Notes under the pieces: generated by a model
Told to the model about the DNA's origin: nothing
The model's database searches: none
What the model saw: the letters and a program-made list of their open reading frames with translations, nothing else
Made by a program: the position numbers and the translations under genes
Part shown: positions 16,657 to 25,789 of the stretch, piece after piece
Layout of the letters: each line of letters opens with the position of its first letter
Numbering within the stretch: the first letter of the stretch is position 1
Assembly: GCF_017876795.1 (NCBI RefSeq)
Contig: NZ_JAGIOR010000004.1
Coordinates: 360,701-424,700 of the forward strand
Reading direction: 5' to 3'
Length of the DNA: 64,000 nt
Source: Rhizobium leguminosarum
Lineage (GTDB): Bacteria; Pseudomonadota; Alphaproteobacteria; Rhizobiales; Rhizobiaceae

Positions 16657-17985
16657 TCAGCGCAGTGATCTGAACGCCGCCCTGAGTTCCTGAGCAAAAA
16701 TCTGTGGCTGCTCCCAGGCGGCGAAGTGGCCGCCCTTGTCGACCATGTTATAGTAGATGAGGTTAGGATAGGCCTGCTCGGTCCAACTGCGTGGGGCCTG
16801 ATATTGCTCGCCGGGGAAGACGGTCACGGCCACGGGAATGGAGACGCCTTTGGCGTTGAAAAAGCCGCCTTTATATTCCCAATAGAGCCGCGACGCAGAG
16901 ACGCCAGTGTTCGTCAGCCAATAAAGCGTGACGTTATCGAGGATTTCGTCCCGGGTCAGTTCGCCGGAGACGCTCTCGTGTCGGTCCAGAGCCTCGAGAA
17001 CCGCCGCTGCGGGCTGGCCGCCACCGTCGCCATGGTCGAGCATATAGGCGGCGAGAGCGACGGGAGAATCTGCAAGGCCGTACAAGGTCTGGGGCCGTTC
17101 GGCCATCGTCTTGTAAATTGCCACATGCTTGTACGTGAAGAGGAGCTGCTCGTAGGCGCGTTTTTCCTCGGCTGAGAGACCGGATGGTGGCGGCTCACCA
17201 GCCAAAGTCGCCTTATCGATGTCTGCCGGAACCACCCCGGGCATATTTGTGTGGATGGCGAGCAATCCTGCAGGTTTCTGCAAGCCCATCTGGTCGACGA
17301 CAAACGCGCCCCAGTCACCGCCCTGGGCAACATAGCGGTCGTAGCCGAGGCGCTTCATCAGTTCCGCCCAGGCTCGGCCCATGCGTTCGGGACCCCAGCC
17401 GGTGCTCGTCGGCTTGGCCGAGAAGCCATAGCCCGGCATCGACGGGATCACGACGTGGAAGGCATCCGCTTCGTTCCCGCCATAGGCGGTGGGATTGGTG
17501 AGCGGCTCGATGATCTTCAACTGCTCGATGACCGAGCCCGGCCATCCGTGGTTAATGACCAATGGAAGCGCATTGGGGTTCTTCGAACGAACGTGGATGA
17601 AGTGAATGTCCAGCCCGTCGATCTCGGTAATGAACTGCGGAAAGGCGTTCAGTTTCGCCTCTCCCTTGCGCCAGTCGTAGTCTGTAGCCCAATAGCGGGT
17701 GAGATCCCGCATCGTCGCGAGCGGTACGCCCTGGGAGTGATCCGCGACGGTCTCCTTCTCGGGCCAGCGAGTGGCGAGGATGCGCTGGCGCAGCTCGACG
17801 AGTTGTTCCGCCGGAATGTTGGCACGGAAGGGGCGGATCGCGTTGCTGGGGACGGCCGCGCGCAACGTCCGGGGGAGCAGGCTGATGGCGCCTGCGGCCG
17901 TCGTCGCGGCGAGCAGTTCGCGCCGTGTCGGCGTTTGCAGTATTGATGATGCGACGCTCTGATGCGTCTTCTCCAGATCGGTCAT
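16657..17985 (-). CDS. Epoxide hydrolase (EHN/alpha-beta hydrolase), exported
   Basis: A 442-residue epoxide hydrolase that opens epoxides to diols by way of an aspartyl ester. A twin-arginine leader (TPTRRELLAATTAAGAISLL) indicates Tat export. The EHN domain (about 50-155) includes LRQRILATRWPEKETV. HGWPGS and PSMPGYGFS are seen in the catalytic domain, the nucleophile is in VAQGGDWGAF, and the catalytic His is in DKGGHFAAWEQP near the end. It starts at ATG 17985 with AAAGGT ahead. It is probably transcribed with the downstream paralogue and the hydrolase gene upstream at 18097. Confidence 0.9.
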   Translation of the reverse strand: MTDLEKTHQSVASSILQTPTRRELLAATTAAGAISLLPRTLRAAVPSNAIRPFRANIPAEQLVELRQRILATRWPEKETVADHSQGVPLATMRDLTRYWATDYDWRKGEAKLNAFPQFITEIDGLDIHFIHVRSKNPNALPLVINHGWPGSVIEQLKIIEPLTNPTAYGGNEADAFHVVIPSMPGYGFSAKPTSTGWGPERMGRAWAELMKRLGYDRYVAQGGDWGAFVVDQMGLQKPAGLLAIHTNMPGVVPADIDKATLAGEPPPSGLSAEEKRAYEQLLFTYKHVAIYKTMAERPQTLYGLADSPVALAAYMLDHGDGGGQPAAAVLEALDRHESVSGELTRDEILDNVTLYWLTNTGVSASRLYWEYKGGFFNAKGVSIPVAVTVFPGEQYQAPRSWTEQAYPNLIYYNMVDKGGHFAAWEQPQIFAQELRAAFRSLR

Positions 17986-18096
17986 TGTCGTACCTTTCAG
18001 GTCGTGCTTAGTCGTGCGCCGGGCCTTGGGCGGCAGCGACGCGATGGCACTCGTTTCATGATGGCCGCCGTTAAGCGCCGGCGGGTAGCGCGGTCG

Positions 18097-18723
18097 TTAC
18101 GCCTTGGGCAAGGCTGCAATCACTTCGGCGGTCGTCAGTATAGCATGGGCGAAGGTCGGCGCGCTCAGGTCGTGTGCGGCATGCATCAATTCATGCGAAA
18201 AAGCGGCCGTCGCATCGCGGACCAGGGTCACGTGATAGCCGAGTTCCATGGCGAAACGAGCGGTGGTATCGATGCAGGTATTTGCCAGCAGTCCGACCAC
18301 GATCACGTGAGTGATCCCCTTCTGCTTCAATCGGAAATCCAGGTCGGTGTTGGCGAAGCCGCTTTGCCCCCAATGTTCCTTGGCGACGATGTCGCCTGGC
18401 TTCGGCGCAAAATCCGGGTGCCATTCGCCGCCCCATTCGCCGCGCGCGAACTGGTGCTGGTGCATGATCCGTTGTTGGGTGGGGTTGGGATGATCCCAAT
18501 CCTCATAGTCACCCGGCTCCCACCGCCGGTGCGGAGCGATGGCCACCTGAATGCCGGCCGCGCGGATGGCGCGATCCAACCGGCGGAGGTTGTCGAGAAG
18601 ACCGACCTCATCTGCGACCGGCTTGAGGCGTGGATAAACCTTTCCGCCCTCGGACAGGAAGTCGTTGTAGGGATCGACGAGGAGTAAGGCGGTCGTTTGC
18701 TTGCTGTAATTCGGCTTTGACAT
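18097..18723 (-). CDS. Isochorismatase-like cysteine hydrolase
   Basis: A 208-residue member of the cysteine hydrolase superfamily. The triad is visible: Asp in LLLVDPYNDF, Lys in DIVAKEHWGQSGF and Cys in VVGLLANTCIDTTARFA. ATG 18723 is chosen because GGAG stands 7 bases ahead; a TTG 12 bases upstream is less likely. Family members hydrolyse amides or vinyl ethers; the substrate here is unknown. It lies between the epoxide hydrolase and SRPBCC genes on the same strand, suggesting one catabolic or detoxifying operon. Confidence 0.85.
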   Translation of the reverse strand: MSKPNYSKQTTALLLVDPYNDFLSEGGKVYPRLKPVADEVGLLDNLRRLDRAIRAAGIQVAIAPHRRWEPGDYEDWDHPNPTQQRIMHQHQFARGEWGGEWHPDFAPKPGDIVAKEHWGQSGFANTDLDFRLKQKGITHVIVVGLLANTCIDTTARFAMELGYHVTLVRDATAAFSHELMHAAHDLSAPTFAHAILTTAEVIAALPKA

Positions 18724-18756
18724 GACTGTCTCCAATAACCTGAAGTGTTTTGGGAC

Positions 18757-19293
18757 TTAATTGCGAAGCGCGGCGCGTTCGATGCTAGCCGCAAAGAGCG
18801 GCGTTTCGCCCTTGTTGTGCGCAATCGACATCGGCTGTCGCTGTGCGCGAAAGACGTCGAATGGAATGCCCTGCCTGTCGAGAAAGGCTTTGAACTCTTC
18901 CGTTGCTCTGGAACGAACGTGGTTCGTGAACTCGCAAGTCTGGTCGTCGATGCGTCGGACGCTCAGTTCCCAAAGCACGTGGATCGTCGTGCGGCCTGTC
19001 GGCGTGACTATATCCGAAACGGATTCCAGGATCAGGTGATCTTTTTCACCCAGGGTCTCGACATAGTGCTGAACCATCAGGCTGCCGCCGATCGTCTCGA
19101 CGTTGATCGACATGCGCTTGCCGTCCGGAGCCGTGGTGAAGCCGGCGGCGATATGGGCCGGCGAGCAGCGCTGGTATTCGTCCTCCGCAAGAGCGAAGCA
19201 CCATTTCGGAATATCGATCTTCTCGATCGGTGCGTTGATGACGGCAGTTGTCGGCGATCGCTGGACCGTGCTGATCCTGCGTGAACTGTTCAT
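18757..19293 (-). CDS. SRPBCC-like protein with replaced N-terminus
   Basis: From INAPIEKIDIPKWCFALAEDEYQRCSPAHIAAG onward the protein resembles a ligand-binding SRPBCC-type family of unknown function. It includes GGSLMVQHYVETLGEKDHLILESVSD and TTIHVLWELSV. The first 16 or so residues (from ATG 19293) are antisense of the neighbouring HxlR gene, so the native start and promoter are gone. A deletion junction near 19240-19250 explains this. It is probably not expressed normally. Confidence 0.6.
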   Translation of the reverse strand: MNSSRRISTVQRSPTTAVINAPIEKIDIPKWCFALAEDEYQRCSPAHIAAGFTTAPDGKRMSINVETIGGSLMVQHYVETLGEKDHLILESVSDIVTPTGRTTIHVLWELSVRRIDDQTCEFTNHVRSRATEEFKAFLDRQGIPFDVFRAQRQPMSIAHNKGETPLFAASIERAALRN

Positions 19294-19690
19294 GCACAGT
19301 CATCGATTTGAGGAAATCCAGGCCCAGACCGGCGGAACACCGCAAATGGTCGCGGCGCGCCTGAAGAAGCTGGCGGAGGACGGCCTTGTCGAGCGCCGTC
19401 GTTACACAGAGCGGCCGCCGCGCTACGAATACCATCTGACCGAGAAGGGCGGGGCTTTCTACCCGGTCATTCTGGCTCTACGGGCATGGGGGGAAACATG
19501 GTGCAAGTTGCCTGACGAGGGCCGGGCCATCAATTATCTGCACCGCACATGCGGCGAGCCCGCAGGGCTCGGTCCCGTTTGCGAAGGCTGCGGCCAGACG
19601 CTGCGCCGCGACGACCTGATCGCCGACCCGAGTCCTGCATACCAGGCCGAACGCCAAGCGCGGTGGGCGGCGTTTAAGGCGCTATCTTGA
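19238..19690 (+). pseudogene. HxlR-family regulator, N-terminally truncated
   Basis: The body is a typical HxlR winged helix: VVGDRWTVLILRELFMHSHRFEEIQAQTGGTPQMVAARLKKLAEDGLVERRRY. A second part has CEPAG-like cysteine pairs (CGEPAGLGPVCEGCGQTL). The usual first 20-25 residues, with a conserved CP(I/V) motif, are missing. The open ATG at 19238 lies in sequence from the opposite-strand SRPBCC gene. Without its native start and promoter the gene is likely dead, although a 150-residue product is possible. Confidence 0.7.
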
Positions 19691-19717
19691 ATCCTGCCGC
19701 GGCGTTCCTGTTGCTGA

Positions 19718-19905
19718 TGGCGATCTCCCGCGCAAGGGGAGGCCAAGCGGACTTGCGCTTGCCATCTATATCGCGCTTGGCATCGAACTACACAATCTCG
19801 GGGAGGGGCTCGCGATTGGCGCTGCCTTTGCCGCAGGGCCGGCTGGGCTTGGACATTCCTCGTGATGGGCTTTACCATGCACAATATCACGGAAGGCATT
19901 GCTGA
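19718..19905 (+). pseudogene. ZIP-family metal transporter fragment, frameshifted
   Basis: One frame reads LAIYIALGIELHNLGEGLAIGAAFAAG. After a one-base loss near 19848 the next frame reads VMGFTMHNITEGI. These are the two metal-binding helices (HNLGEG and HNITEG) of ZIP transporters. The rest of the gene is absent. Confidence 0.6.
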
Positions 19906-20134
19906 TGATCGCCTTGATCTCTCCCGCAAGCCGCTTTCGCCGGGTTGCGGCGGCGCGCGGCAGCAGGGCCATGATGATCCGTTCGTCCCGATATTGGGCA
20001 AGCAAATTGTAGACCTGGCGCGCCGACAGGCGCCGCGCCGCGCGAGCAACGGCAGGCTGTCTTCGGCCAGAACCATCGAGAACCGTGTCCAGTTGACGAG
20101 ATATGCGACGCGCCGTTGAGGCTCGGTTATGCAA
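19906..20134 (-). pseudogene. Transposase N-terminal fragment
   Basis: The minus strand reads RRLSARQVYNLLAQYRDERIIMALLPRAAATRRKRLAGEIKAIISNAF. This resembles the helix-turn-helix head of Mu/Tn7-type (DDE integrase) transposases. Nothing of the catalytic domain is present, and it abuts the ZIP fragment. Confidence 0.4.
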
Positions 20135-20368
20135 TCGCTTTGGGAAACGGGGGTTTCGCTTAAATCGTTAGAGGAAAATCGCCTCGCGTCTATCCGCTAA
20201 ACCTAACGAGCGTATGCAATTTTTCTGTTTGAAATGACAAACTGAAACCCACACCGGGGCACCAAAGATACGATATCCTGCAGTTGACGCGAAATGCTTT
20301 TTGACGATACGGCAATCGATAGCGCAAATGGCGGGAACCGCCGGTGGTACTGAAGAGAGCAGCGGAGC

Positions 20369-20935
20369 ATGGGTTTGAAAAGGGCGGTGGATTTTTTCCT
20401 GGCTTTGGCTGTTTCGATGATCCTGCTGGTTCCGATCCTTATCGTCGCTCTTTGTGTTCGCCTCACTTCGCCGGGACCCATCCTCTATTGGTCAAAACGT
20501 GTCGGCCGTTTCAATCAGATCTTCCTGATGCCGAAATTCCGTAGCATGCGCGTCGACACACCAACGGTTGCCACGCATCTGCTCGAAGACCCGGATCGGT
20601 TTTTGACACCCATCGGCTCGTTTTTGCGCAAATCCAGCCTCGACGAATTGCCGCAACTCTGGTGCATTCTCAAGGGGAAAATTAGTTTTGTCGGACCACG
20701 ACCAGCCCTCTACAATCAGGATGATCTGATCGAGTTGCGGACGGCCCACGGCGTCGACAAGTTGCCGCCCGGATTGACGGGATGGGCGCAGATCAACGGC
20801 CGTGACGAGTTGCCGATTCCAGAAAAGGTAAAATTCGACGTCGAATATCTCGAGCGGCGTTCATTCGGCTTCGACATGCGCGTCCTGTTCCTGACCGCAG
20901 GGAAGGTTATCCGCCGAAAGGGAATACGGCATTAA
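20369..20935 (+). CDS. Undecaprenyl-phosphate sugar phosphotransferase
   Basis: A 188-residue enzyme of the bacterial sugar transferase family. It moves a hexose-1-phosphate from a nucleotide sugar onto undecaprenyl phosphate to begin polysaccharide repeat synthesis at the inner membrane. One N-terminal membrane segment ([22 protein letters not shown]) is followed by the conserved [34 protein letters not shown] and [18 protein letters not shown] blocks. The short length is that of the PglC/ExoY-type core. GGAG precedes ATG 20369. The dehydratase gene follows 123 bp later. Confidence 0.92.
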   Translation: MGLKRAVDFFLALAVSMILLVPILIVALCVRLTSPGPILYWSKRVGRFNQIFLMPKFRSMRVDTPTVATHLLEDPDRFLTPIGSFLRKSSLDELPQLWCILKGKISFVGPRPALYNQDDLIELRTAHGVDKLPPGLTGWAQINGRDELPIPEKVKFDVEYLERRSFGFDMRVLFLTAGKVIRRKGIRH

Positions 20936-21058
20936 ACCACCTACTTCTGATAGATAAGCGGTGCGGAAGACTTCGCTTTCCGATTATTTCAGTTGCGCTC
21001 GTTGCAGAAAATGACAAGAAGGTGCTTGTCCGATTGATCCACGAGACGCTGGTTAGCA

Positions 21059-23050
21059 ATGCCTGACAATACGCCCACTGAGACGTCGCGCTCAGCATGG
21101 TTCTTGATGCCGATGCAAGCGCTCGTCACCCCTCTGCTGGCGATGCCGCGGGTTGCCAAACGCGCTCTGGCTTTGCTGGTGGATTCCAGCTTTTGCGTTC
21201 TGACGATCTGGCTGGCCTATTGCTTCCGCCTGAACGAGTGGACTGTTTTGACCGGCGTACAGTGGTTGCCGGTCTTGGTTTCCTTGTGCATGGCACTGCC
21301 GATCTTCATCGTCATGGGCATGTATCGGGCGATCTTCCGCTATGCGAATTTGGCCGCCTTCATCGCCGTCCTGAAGGCCATTGCGATCTACGGCCTCGCC
21401 TTCATGACGATATTTACGGCGCTCAGCGTGCCTGGCGTTCCGAGAACCGTCGGTATTCTTCAGCCTTTCCTGCTGCTGATCGCGATCGGCCTGTCGAGGC
21501 TGGGTATCCGTTATTGGCTTGGGGACGCTTACCAGCGTATCCTCAACAAGAATACGGTCGCTAAGGTGCTGATCTACGGCGCGGGGAACGCCGGGCGGCA
21601 ATTGGCCGCCGCCTTGAGCAACAATGCCGAACTCAATGTCGTCGGCTATCTCGATGACGATCCGCGCCTCAAGGGCGGCATCATGGGTGGATTGCCGATT
21701 TACGATCCTTCGGATCTTCCGATGCTCGCCGAAGCTCTGGGCGTGCACAATGTGCTTCTTGCTCTTCCCTCCGCGTCACGGCAGCGTCGCAACGAAATCC
21801 TGGAGCTTATCCGCAAAGCCAGGGTGAATGTCCGCACGCTGCCGGATCTCACGGCGCTGGCTCAGGGACGGGTCACCGTCTCCGATATCCGTGAGCTGGA
21901 GATCGAAGATCTGCTCGGGAGGGAAGCCGTCGCACCACGCCAAGAGTTGCTCGACAAGGCAATGCGCAACAAGGTGGTGATGGTCACCGGCGCCGGCGGC
22001 TCGATCGGCGGCGAGTTATGCCGCCAGATTCTGCGCAACGGACCTTCCAGCCTGATCCTCATCGATCAGAACGAATTCGCGCTATATAATATTCATGCCG
22101 AATTGCAGAAGTTGGCCGAACTCTACGAGCATAAAAATCTGCAAATTCCAATCCTCTGTTCCGTCCGCGATCAGGATCGCATGGAGCATATCATCCAGAG
22201 CTGGCAACCTCAGACGCTCTATCATGCCGCCGCTTACAAGCATGTGCCCCTTGTCGAACATAATGCCGTAGAAGGCATCAAGAACAACGTCATGGGTACG
22301 CTGGTCACGGCACGCGCGGCGAGTAAATGCGGCGTGGCGAATTTCGTGCTGATCAGTACGGACAAGGCCGTGCGCCCGACAAATGTGATGGGCGCCAGCA
22401 AGAGGCTGGCGGAGATGGTTCTGCAGGCGCTCTCAGCAGAATTAATGGCCGACAGACTGCGAACGAATTTTTCCATGGTCCGCTTCGGAAACGTCCTTGG
22501 CTCCTCCGGATCCGTCGTGCCGCTTTTCAGGCAGCAGATCAAGGAAGGCGGCCCTGTTACGCTGACACATCCCGATATAACCCGCTATTTCATGACCATT
22601 TCGGAAGCCTCGCAGCTCGTCATCCAGGCAGGCGCGATGGGCGAGGGTGGCGATGTTTTCCTCCTCGATATGGGCGAGCCGGTTCGCATTGCAGATCTCG
22701 CCCGCAAGATGGTGGAGTTGTCCGGGTTGACCGTCCGCGACGAGACCAATCCCGAAGGGGATATCGAGCTTTCCGTTACCGGTCTCAGGCCCGGTGAGAA
22801 GCTTTATGAAGAACTGCTGATCGGGGATAATCCGGAAACAACCGAACATCCCCGGATCATGAAGGCGCGTGAGGATTTCCTGTTCTGGCCGGAGCTTTTG
22901 AAAAGGCTCAACTCGCTGAATGGGGCATTGGATCGGTACGATATGATCGCTGCCCGTGCGACATTGGCTGAGCTTGTTTCCGGTTACTCGTCAACGGGCG
23001 AGGTCTCGGATCTCGCTTTCACCGGCGCCGAAACCAATACGGCCGCCTGA
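21059..23050 (+). CDS. Membrane nucleotide-sugar 4,6-dehydratase (CapD/WbpM type)
   Basis: A 663-residue enzyme with four N-terminal membrane segments (about 30-150), a CoA-binding-like Rossmann domain (VLIYGAGNAGRQLAAAL), then the SDR catalytic domain. The latter has VMVTGAGGSIGGELCRQI for NAD(P) and STDKAVRPTNVMGASKRLAE at the active site. Family members convert UDP-GlcNAc to the 4-keto-6-deoxy sugar used for diacetamido or QuiNAc residues. Together with the upstream phosphotransferase it points to synthesis of an amino-sugar-initiated surface polysaccharide. Confidence 0.92.
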   Translation: MPDNTPTETSRSAWFLMPMQALVTPLLAMPRVAKRALALLVDSSFCVLTIWLAYCFRLNEWTVLTGVQWLPVLVSLCMALPIFIVMGMYRAIFRYANLAAFIAVLKAIAIYGLAFMTIFTALSVPGVPRTVGILQPFLLLIAIGLSRLGIRYWLGDAYQRILNKNTVAKVLIYGAGNAGRQLAAALSNNAELNVVGYLDDDPRLKGGIMGGLPIYDPSDLPMLAEALGVHNVLLALPSASRQRRNEILELIRKARVNVRTLPDLTALAQGRVTVSDIRELEIEDLLGREAVAPRQELLDKAMRNKVVMVTGAGGSIGGELCRQILRNGPSSLILIDQNEFALYNIHAELQKLAELYEHKNLQIPILCSVRDQDRMEHIIQSWQPQTLYHAAAYKHVPLVEHNAVEGIKNNVMGTLVTARAASKCGVANFVLISTDKAVRPTNVMGASKRLAEMVLQALSAELMADRLRTNFSMVRFGNVLGSSGSVVPLFRQQIKEGGPVTLTHPDITRYFMTISEASQLVIQAGAMGEGGDVFLLDMGEPVRIADLARKMVELSGLTVRDETNPEGDIELSVTGLRPGEKLYEELLIGDNPETTEHPRIMKAREDFLFWPELLKRLNSLNGALDRYDMIAARATLAELVSGYSSTGEVSDLAFTGAETNTAA

Positions 23051-23060
23051 GACGTCAATC

Positions 23061-23133
23061 ATCCTGCTCTAAATTGATTGTGGAGCAGGATGCCGTCCGA
23101 AAACCGCTCACACTTTTTTTCGTTATCCTGCTT
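23061..23133. repeat. Palindromic REP-like repeat between convergent genes
   Basis: Three arms of one motif are present: ATCCTGCTC (23061-23069), GAGCAGGAT (23083-23091) and ATCCTGCTT (23125-23133). They can form either of two hairpins. It lies between the convergent dehydratase and O-antigen ligase genes and may also terminate transcription. The sequence resembles an intergenic repeat common in rhizobia. Confidence 0.6.
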
Positions 23134-23145
23134 AGATGCCAGACG

Positions 23146-24418
23146 TCAGTTGCGAACGACGGGCACAAAGCCTGTGCTGCCACGATCCGCACAAATAAGG
23201 GCGACCAGGTAGGCGAAGATCGGATCCAGGGCCTTCTGATTGAACATGATGCCAAAGCTGCCCGTTATGACGTAGCTGCTGACGAGCAGGAGAGCGAGCG
23301 CAATGGTCAGGTCCCGGCCCGGCCCAGCTTCCTTTCTCCAGGCGCCGATCACCGGCGTCGCGAGCATCAGCGAAAGCGCTGCAATGCCGAAAATGCCGGC
23401 GTCGATCCCCGCAGTCAGAAAACCGTTGTGAACATGCGAATAGTTCAGCTGCGGCCTTATGCTATCGGGCAGCTCCGCCAACACCGAAGCCATCCGGTTT
23501 TGCGGGCCATAACCCGTCAGCGGGTCCTTGCTGATCGCCGATACTGCGCCCTTGTAAAGGGCGAACCGTGCACTGAGCGACGTGACCTCGCCGTCGCTGC
23601 GTTCGAGCGATGCCATATTATCCTGCAGCGCCTCGATGCGATGGAGGATTTGGCCGCTGCCCAAAGCGATAAGTCCCGCAAACAGCAAAGAGCCGGTGAT
23701 GGCGAGACTGCGCAAACTCAGATGGAAACTGTGTTTGCGGAAATACCAGAGAAAAATGACGATATGAACGGGAATGACCAGCCAGGCCGAGCGCGTTCCC
23801 GAAAGCAGTACGCAGCCTAGACCGGCTGCATATCCCAGTATGGCAATTCGTTGCTCAACGCTTCGGTGATTGGACGTTGAGAAGTGCAATACCGCCGAAA
23901 AGGACGCCTATGACACCCAGCAGTGCAGCGTTCGATGTCCCGGCTTCTGCCCTGTCCATCAGAAACATGATCTGCAGCAGACTGAAAAGAAAGGTAATGA
24001 TCATGCCGATACCTGCACTGAGGATAAACAGTGGCACGAGGCGGCCATCGGGAGACTGGCGCATTCGCGGCAATAACAGCCAGACCGAAAAGAAAGGCAG
24101 CAGCCGGAATATCCAGTCCAGTTCTTCGGAGTAAGGTGGATTGATGAATATGCTGGCGATCATCACCAGCGGGTAGATCGACATTCCAATGGCGACCAGC
24201 CGGTCGGATTTCGACAGGCTCAAGGCCAGGCTGCCCGTCGCCAGACAGTAGATGCCCCACACCATTGATGCGAGAAGGATGAACAAGTTAAAGTTCGGCG
24301 AAAGTCCTGGAAGAATTGCAAAGAAAAAGACCGCAATGCGGTTGTTCCGATCGCGTGCGCTTCCCGCCCCATTTTCTGGATAGAGCACTGCTATCTTCAG
24401 TTGTCTGAGGTATTTCAC
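23146..24418 (-). pseudogene. O-antigen ligase-like membrane protein, frameshifted
   Basis: The first frame (24418 to 23855, GTG start) encodes five or so membrane segments and ends shortly after LFGGIALLNVQSPKR. The next frame continues as EQRIAILGYAAGLGCVLLSGTRSAWLVIP and runs to 23146. It contains the ligase-type motif TGYGPQNRMASVL and SHVHNGFLTAGIDAGIFG. Removing one T in CGTTGAG near 23856 restores one protein of about 420 residues with the Wzy_C layout. The enzyme would attach O-polysaccharide to lipid A core. Either a true mutation or a sequencing error. Confidence 0.8.
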
Positions 24419-24768
24419 TTGCCGATCCTGACCATGCTGATGCCGTTTCGCTAAGGATCGTGATCACGCCTGTCAAGCGGGGGATTGCGTGCAATCTAAG
24501 GCTTTAAGCGTCGTGGTATTCCAGCAACAGGATCTGTGGACGGAGTTGGCTCTATCAAATGACGGGTGGCGACATAAGACCAGCTTCAGCAGTAGACACG
24601 TCTGAGGTGCATGTTTGGTTCGAAGGATTGATCGTTAACGGCATTTTTTCGCATATGGGATCGCCGAGCGCGACGTCACCCCGGGGAGGGCAGCGCTTTC
24701 GGCTTCGCCATGACGGTTCTGGCGCTATGGATCTACACGATTCCAGCTGTCGCTCTCAACAGGACAGG
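24419..24768. other. Region between O-antigen ligase and the PDZ gene
   Basis: There is no supported gene here. It includes the upstream region of the O-antigen ligase gene (minus strand). Open frames on the plus strand are not convincing. Confidence 0.35.
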
Positions 24769-24769
24769 A

Positions 24770-24807
24770 AACGAACCGGGCCAGTCACAAGACTGGCCCG
24801 GTTCGTT
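24770..24807 (-). terminator. Long perfect hairpin terminator after the PDZ gene
   Basis: A perfect 17-bp stem (24770-24786 with 24791-24807) closes on the loop ACAA. It lies just past the stop of the PDZ gene on the minus strand. The following run is only moderately U-rich (GTTTCC), so it may act in both directions or as an RNA 3' end stabiliser. Confidence 0.65.
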
Positions 24808-24856
24808 TGTCGAAATTGCCGGAGACAAGCGCTTCTCGCCGTCACGTTGGCTGGCT

Positions 24857-25555
24857 TCAGCCGCTATCGCCTTCATCACCCGAATCGTCCGAGCTGTCGT
24901 CCGAGCTGTCGTCGCTGTCGTCGCTGCTGTCATCCGCATCGTCGCTGGAATCAGCGTCAGCCGACTCGTCCTGAGTGAGGTCCTCTTCGACCGTCGCCTC
25001 CTCGCTCTCTTCGGAAGTCTCGATTTCCGTCGATTCCGAGGAAACATATTCCTCGTAGGATGACGAGCTTTCCGTCGTGTCACTCTCCCAGCTGGAGACC
25101 TCGCTCACCGCGATCGTTTCGTTGTAGGACTCGACAGTGATAGTCGCAGCAACGGCGATCACCGCCCCGCCACGTGCGACGTTGAAGGACATGTCGGAAT
25201 GGCCGGCCTTCAACTGGCGGCGCACGGCGACATCGACGTCGATTGGCTTATGAACCTTGTGGCCCTGAACTTCAGCGAGAACATCGCCTGGCTTGATCCC
25301 CTGCTTGTCGGCAACACCGCCGGGCTTGACGGAAAGCACCAGAACGCCATGCGCACCTTTGTCGAGCTTGAACTTCTTGATCACGCCCTTGTTGATCGGC
25401 AGCAGCAGCGCATCGAGCGCCTTGGATATCATTGGCCCGGATTTCGCATGGCCGGCCGGCGGGGTTGCCGCGAAGGCAAAGTGAACTCCGGCAAAGGGAG
25501 AAGCAATATGCGCGACAACGATCAATGCACGAAAGGCACGATACGAATTCTTCAA
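24857..25555 (-). CDS. Exported PDZ-domain protein with acidic Ser/Asp tail
   Basis: About 232 residues from TTG 25555, which has AGGAG six bases ahead; an ATG three codons earlier lies too close to that ribosome site. A signal peptide (ending near GVHFAFA) is followed by one PDZ domain with VLSVKPGGVADKQGIKPGDVLAEVQG. The last 90 residues are very acidic and low in complexity, ending in repeated SSDDSDDSS. PDZ proteins of this sort are periplasmic binding or scaffold proteins; no protease domain is present. The function is unknown. Confidence 0.75.
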   Translation of the reverse strand: MKNSYRAFRALIVVAHIASPFAGVHFAFAATPPAGHAKSGPMISKALDALLLPINKGVIKKFKLDKGAHGVLVLSVKPGGVADKQGIKPGDVLAEVQGHKVHKPIDVDVAVRRQLKAGHSDMSFNVARGGAVIAVAATITVESYNETIAVSEVSSWESDTTESSSSYEEYVSSESTEIETSEESEEATVEEDLTQDESADADSSDDADDSSDDSDDSSDDSSDDSGDEGDSG

Positions 25556-25789
25556 GACCATCTCCTGGGTTGGCGCGAACAAGCTCCTGCTTCGTTCCGC
25601 ACGGAGACGGTAGCAAACGGCTTCTAAGGAACGCTTAAATTAGGCAGTGGGTCAGAAAATAGACTGTAGAAAACACTATATACTTCACATGGCACCGTCG
25701 TGTCGGCGGGCGTTCCGGTTGAATCCGGCGTTCAAGTTTTGGTTGTCGGCCATATCGGGACCTTCCCAAGATTTGCCATAGGCGAAAGT

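Noticed and set aside
15279-17985. Possible single tandem duplication of the epoxide hydrolase as a recent event
   Set aside because: The two proteins differ at many positions throughout, so the duplication is old or the genes were acquired separately.
24890-25040. Short tandem-like repeats (GA/TC-rich) that might suggest a repeat array
   Set aside because: They are codons for the Ser/Asp tail of the PDZ protein and have no constant spacer, so not a CRISPR or satellite.
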